DNA from: Mycobacterium sp. GA-1285
Lineage (GTDB): Bacteria; Actinomycetota; Actinomycetes; Mycobacteriales; Mycobacteriaceae
Direction: 5' to 3'
NCBI RefSeq assembly: GCF_001499905.1
Contig: NZ_LQIS01000003.1
Span: forward strand, 62,001-126,000
Length of the DNA: 64,000 nt
Shown here: in pieces, positions 62,873 through 64,000 of the stretch
Layout of the letters: every line of letters begins with the position of its first letter
How positions within the stretch are numbered: the stretch's first letter is position 1
Made by a program: the position numbers and the translations under genes
Notes under the pieces: generated by a model
Seen by the model: the letters and a program-made list of their open reading frames with translations, nothing else
Database searches by the model: none
What the model was told of the DNA's origin: nothing

Positions 62873-63580
62873 ATGAGCAAGACGAGCAAGGCATACCGCG
62901 AAGCCGCCGAGAAGGTGGACCGCACCCGGCTGTACACGCCGCTGGAGGCCGCCAAGCTGGCCAAGGAGACCGGTTCGAAGAAGCAGGACGCGACCGTCGA
63001 GGTGGCGATCCGGCTGGGCGTCGACCCGCGTAAGGCCGACCAGATGGTGCGCGGCACCGTCAACCTGCCCAACGGCACCGGTAAGACCGCCCGCGTTGTG
63101 GTGTTCGCGGTCGGCGACAAAGCCGAGGCCGCGGAGGCAGCGGGTGCCGACGCCGTCGGTAGCGACGACCTGATCGAGCGGATTCAGGGCGGCTGGCTGG
63201 ACTTCGACGCCGCAATCGCGACGCCGGACCAGATGGCCAAGGTCGGCCGGATCGCGCGCATCCTGGGCCCGCGCGGCCTGATGCCGAACCCGAAGACCGG
63301 CACCGTGACGCCCGACGTCGCCAAGGCCGTGTCCGACATCAAGGGCGGCAAGATCAACTTCCGCGTCGACAAGCAGGCCAATCTGCACTTCGTGATCGGG
63401 AAGGCCTCGTTCGACGAGAAGGCGCTTGCGGAGAACTACGGCGCCGCACTCGACGAGATCCTGCGGGCCAAGCCGTCGTCGTCGAAGGGTCGCTACCTCA
63501 AGAAGGTCGTCATCTCGACCACGACCGGCCCGGGCATTCCCGTCGATCCGTCGGTGACGCGCAACTTCACCGAAGCCTGA
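62873..63580 (+). CDS. rplA: Ribosomal protein uL1
   Basis: 235 aa, usual length. [20 protein letters not shown] opens the protein; [21 protein letters not shown] is the L1 signature. L1 stalk protein and, in many bacteria, translational repressor of rplK-rplA. TAGGAGATACC supplies the ribosome site. Confidence 0.98.
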   Translation: MSKTSKAYREAAEKVDRTRLYTPLEAAKLAKETGSKKQDATVEVAIRLGVDPRKADQMVRGTVNLPNGTGKTARVVVFAVGDKAEAAEAAGADAVGSDDLIERIQGGWLDFDAAIATPDQMAKVGRIARILGPRGLMPNPKTGTVTPDVAKAVSDIKGGKINFRVDKQANLHFVIGKASFDEKALAENYGAALDEILRAKPSSSKGRYLKKVVISTTTGPGIPVDPSVTRNFTEA

Positions 63581-63736
63581 TCCAGGCCGCGCCGCGACTT
63601 TGCGGCATATCCGCCCCAGCAGCAGGGTCGCACCCGCATGGCGATCCCCGTTTCCGCCGCTGAAGGGGCACGTCGGCATCGGTGAAACGCCACGAAATTC
63701 GTGTCGGTGAAGTTCGCTGTTCCGCGGTGACGGTCA

Positions 63737-63750
63737 TCACAGTTGTGTGA
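63737..63750. promoter_or_regulatory. Small dyad just upstream of the PE-PPE-domain gene
   Basis: TCACA-gttg-TGTGA (63737-63750), perfect 5-bp arms, ending 10 nt before the ATG at 63761. Possible operator. The half-sites are oriented opposite to a CRP site. Confidence 0.3.
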
Positions 63751-63760
63751 CAGTTGACGC

Positions 63761-64000
63761 ATGCGCAAGGGCATCCGCGTCTTCTTTCTTACTTTGCTGG
63801 GTCTGCTGAGCACCGCCGTACTTGGCGCCGCGACCGCGTTGGTGGCGGCCGTCAGCCTGGCCGCCTCGACCGCGTTGATCGTGCCGGGTACCGGAACGCC
63901 GAACGCGAACGACATCACCCTCTACATGCCGAACTTTCGCGACTACTACATGCAGGAAACGACATGCACCTTGGCCGCAGACTGTGAACTGGAGGGCGTC
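63761..64000 (+). CDS. PE-PPE-domain protein, N-terminal part (runs off the right edge)
   Basis: 80 codons from ATG 63761, open to the window end. A signal peptide (RVFFLTLLGLLSTAVLGAAT) is followed by STALIVPGTGTPNANDITLY and MPNFRDYYMQ, the start of the PE-PPE serine-hydrolase domain. Two Cys (ETTCTLAADCEL) follow. Probably exported; the catalytic triad lies beyond the window. Confidence 0.75.
   Translation, partial: MRKGIRVFFLTLLGLLSTAVLGAATALVAAVSLAASTALIVPGTGTPNANDITLYMPNFRDYYMQETTCTLAADCELEGV

Overview
The window looks like chromosomal DNA of a rapidly growing mycobacterium (Mycolicibacterium-like). Base composition is high-GC, GTG starts are frequent, and mycobacterial families recur (DUF732, DUF3060, PE-PPE, Lsr2-like domain, F420-type oxidoreductase, DesA3-like desaturase). 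The right end carries the order glyoxalase II-like MBL, tRNA-Thr, tRNA-Met, rpmG2, hadA, hadB, hadC, tRNA-Trp, secE, nusG, rplK, rplA. From memory this is the M. tuberculosis Rv0634c-Rv0641 order, and recC-recB-recD and echA3 lie nearby as in Rv0629c-Rv0632c. No database search was run; all names come from reading the sequence.

Layout. 1-12.5 kb is a patchwork of accessory and housekeeping genes: a truncated, AT-richer HNH-type gene at the left edge, a serine hydrolase, a pRiA4b ORF-3 protein, a TetR regulator with a striking double operator, a DsbA/Rv2466c-like protein, prfC, an esterase, a DUF4407 protein, and a membrane protein plus DUF732 pair. 12.6-16.7 kb holds a NERD-domain helicase and a divergon in which an ADP-ribosylglycohydrolase fused to a dual-specificity phosphatase faces a Nudix/NrtR-like regulator. 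17-24.8 kb holds an F420-type oxidoreductase and a four-gene quinol nitric oxide reductase operon with a slipin. 24.9-30.4 kb has a Doc toxin-antitoxin pair, an ERCC4-Lsr2 fusion, a flavin amine oxidase, a formylglycine-generating enzyme and a desaturase.

30.5-37.6 kb has a fatty-acyl-AMP ligase gene interrupted by one in-frame amber codon, a CxPSR sulfatase (the natural substrate class of the formylglycine enzyme) coupled to an SRPBCC gene, and a dicarboxylate transporter coupled to a tartrate/malate-type dehydrogenase. 37.7-46 kb is recC-recB-recD, translationally coupled. 46.1-54.9 kb sits between recC and echA3: an HD protein, a rhodanese, a haloalkane dehalogenase, a DUF3060 protein, an FAD reductase, and a LuxR-type HD-domain regulator next to an ABC transporter and a class III nucleotide cyclase. 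The ABC transporter and cyclase share an almost identical promoter module, the strongest candidate here for an undescribed regulatory circuit. 54.9-64 kb returns to the conserved fatty-acid and translation block and ends in a partial PE-PPE-domain gene.

Several genes are disrupted by single-base events: an amber codon in the acyl-AMP ligase, and probable 1-nt frameshifts in a zinc-ribbon gene and in a 36-aa basic protein. They may be real pseudogenes or sequencing/assembly errors.
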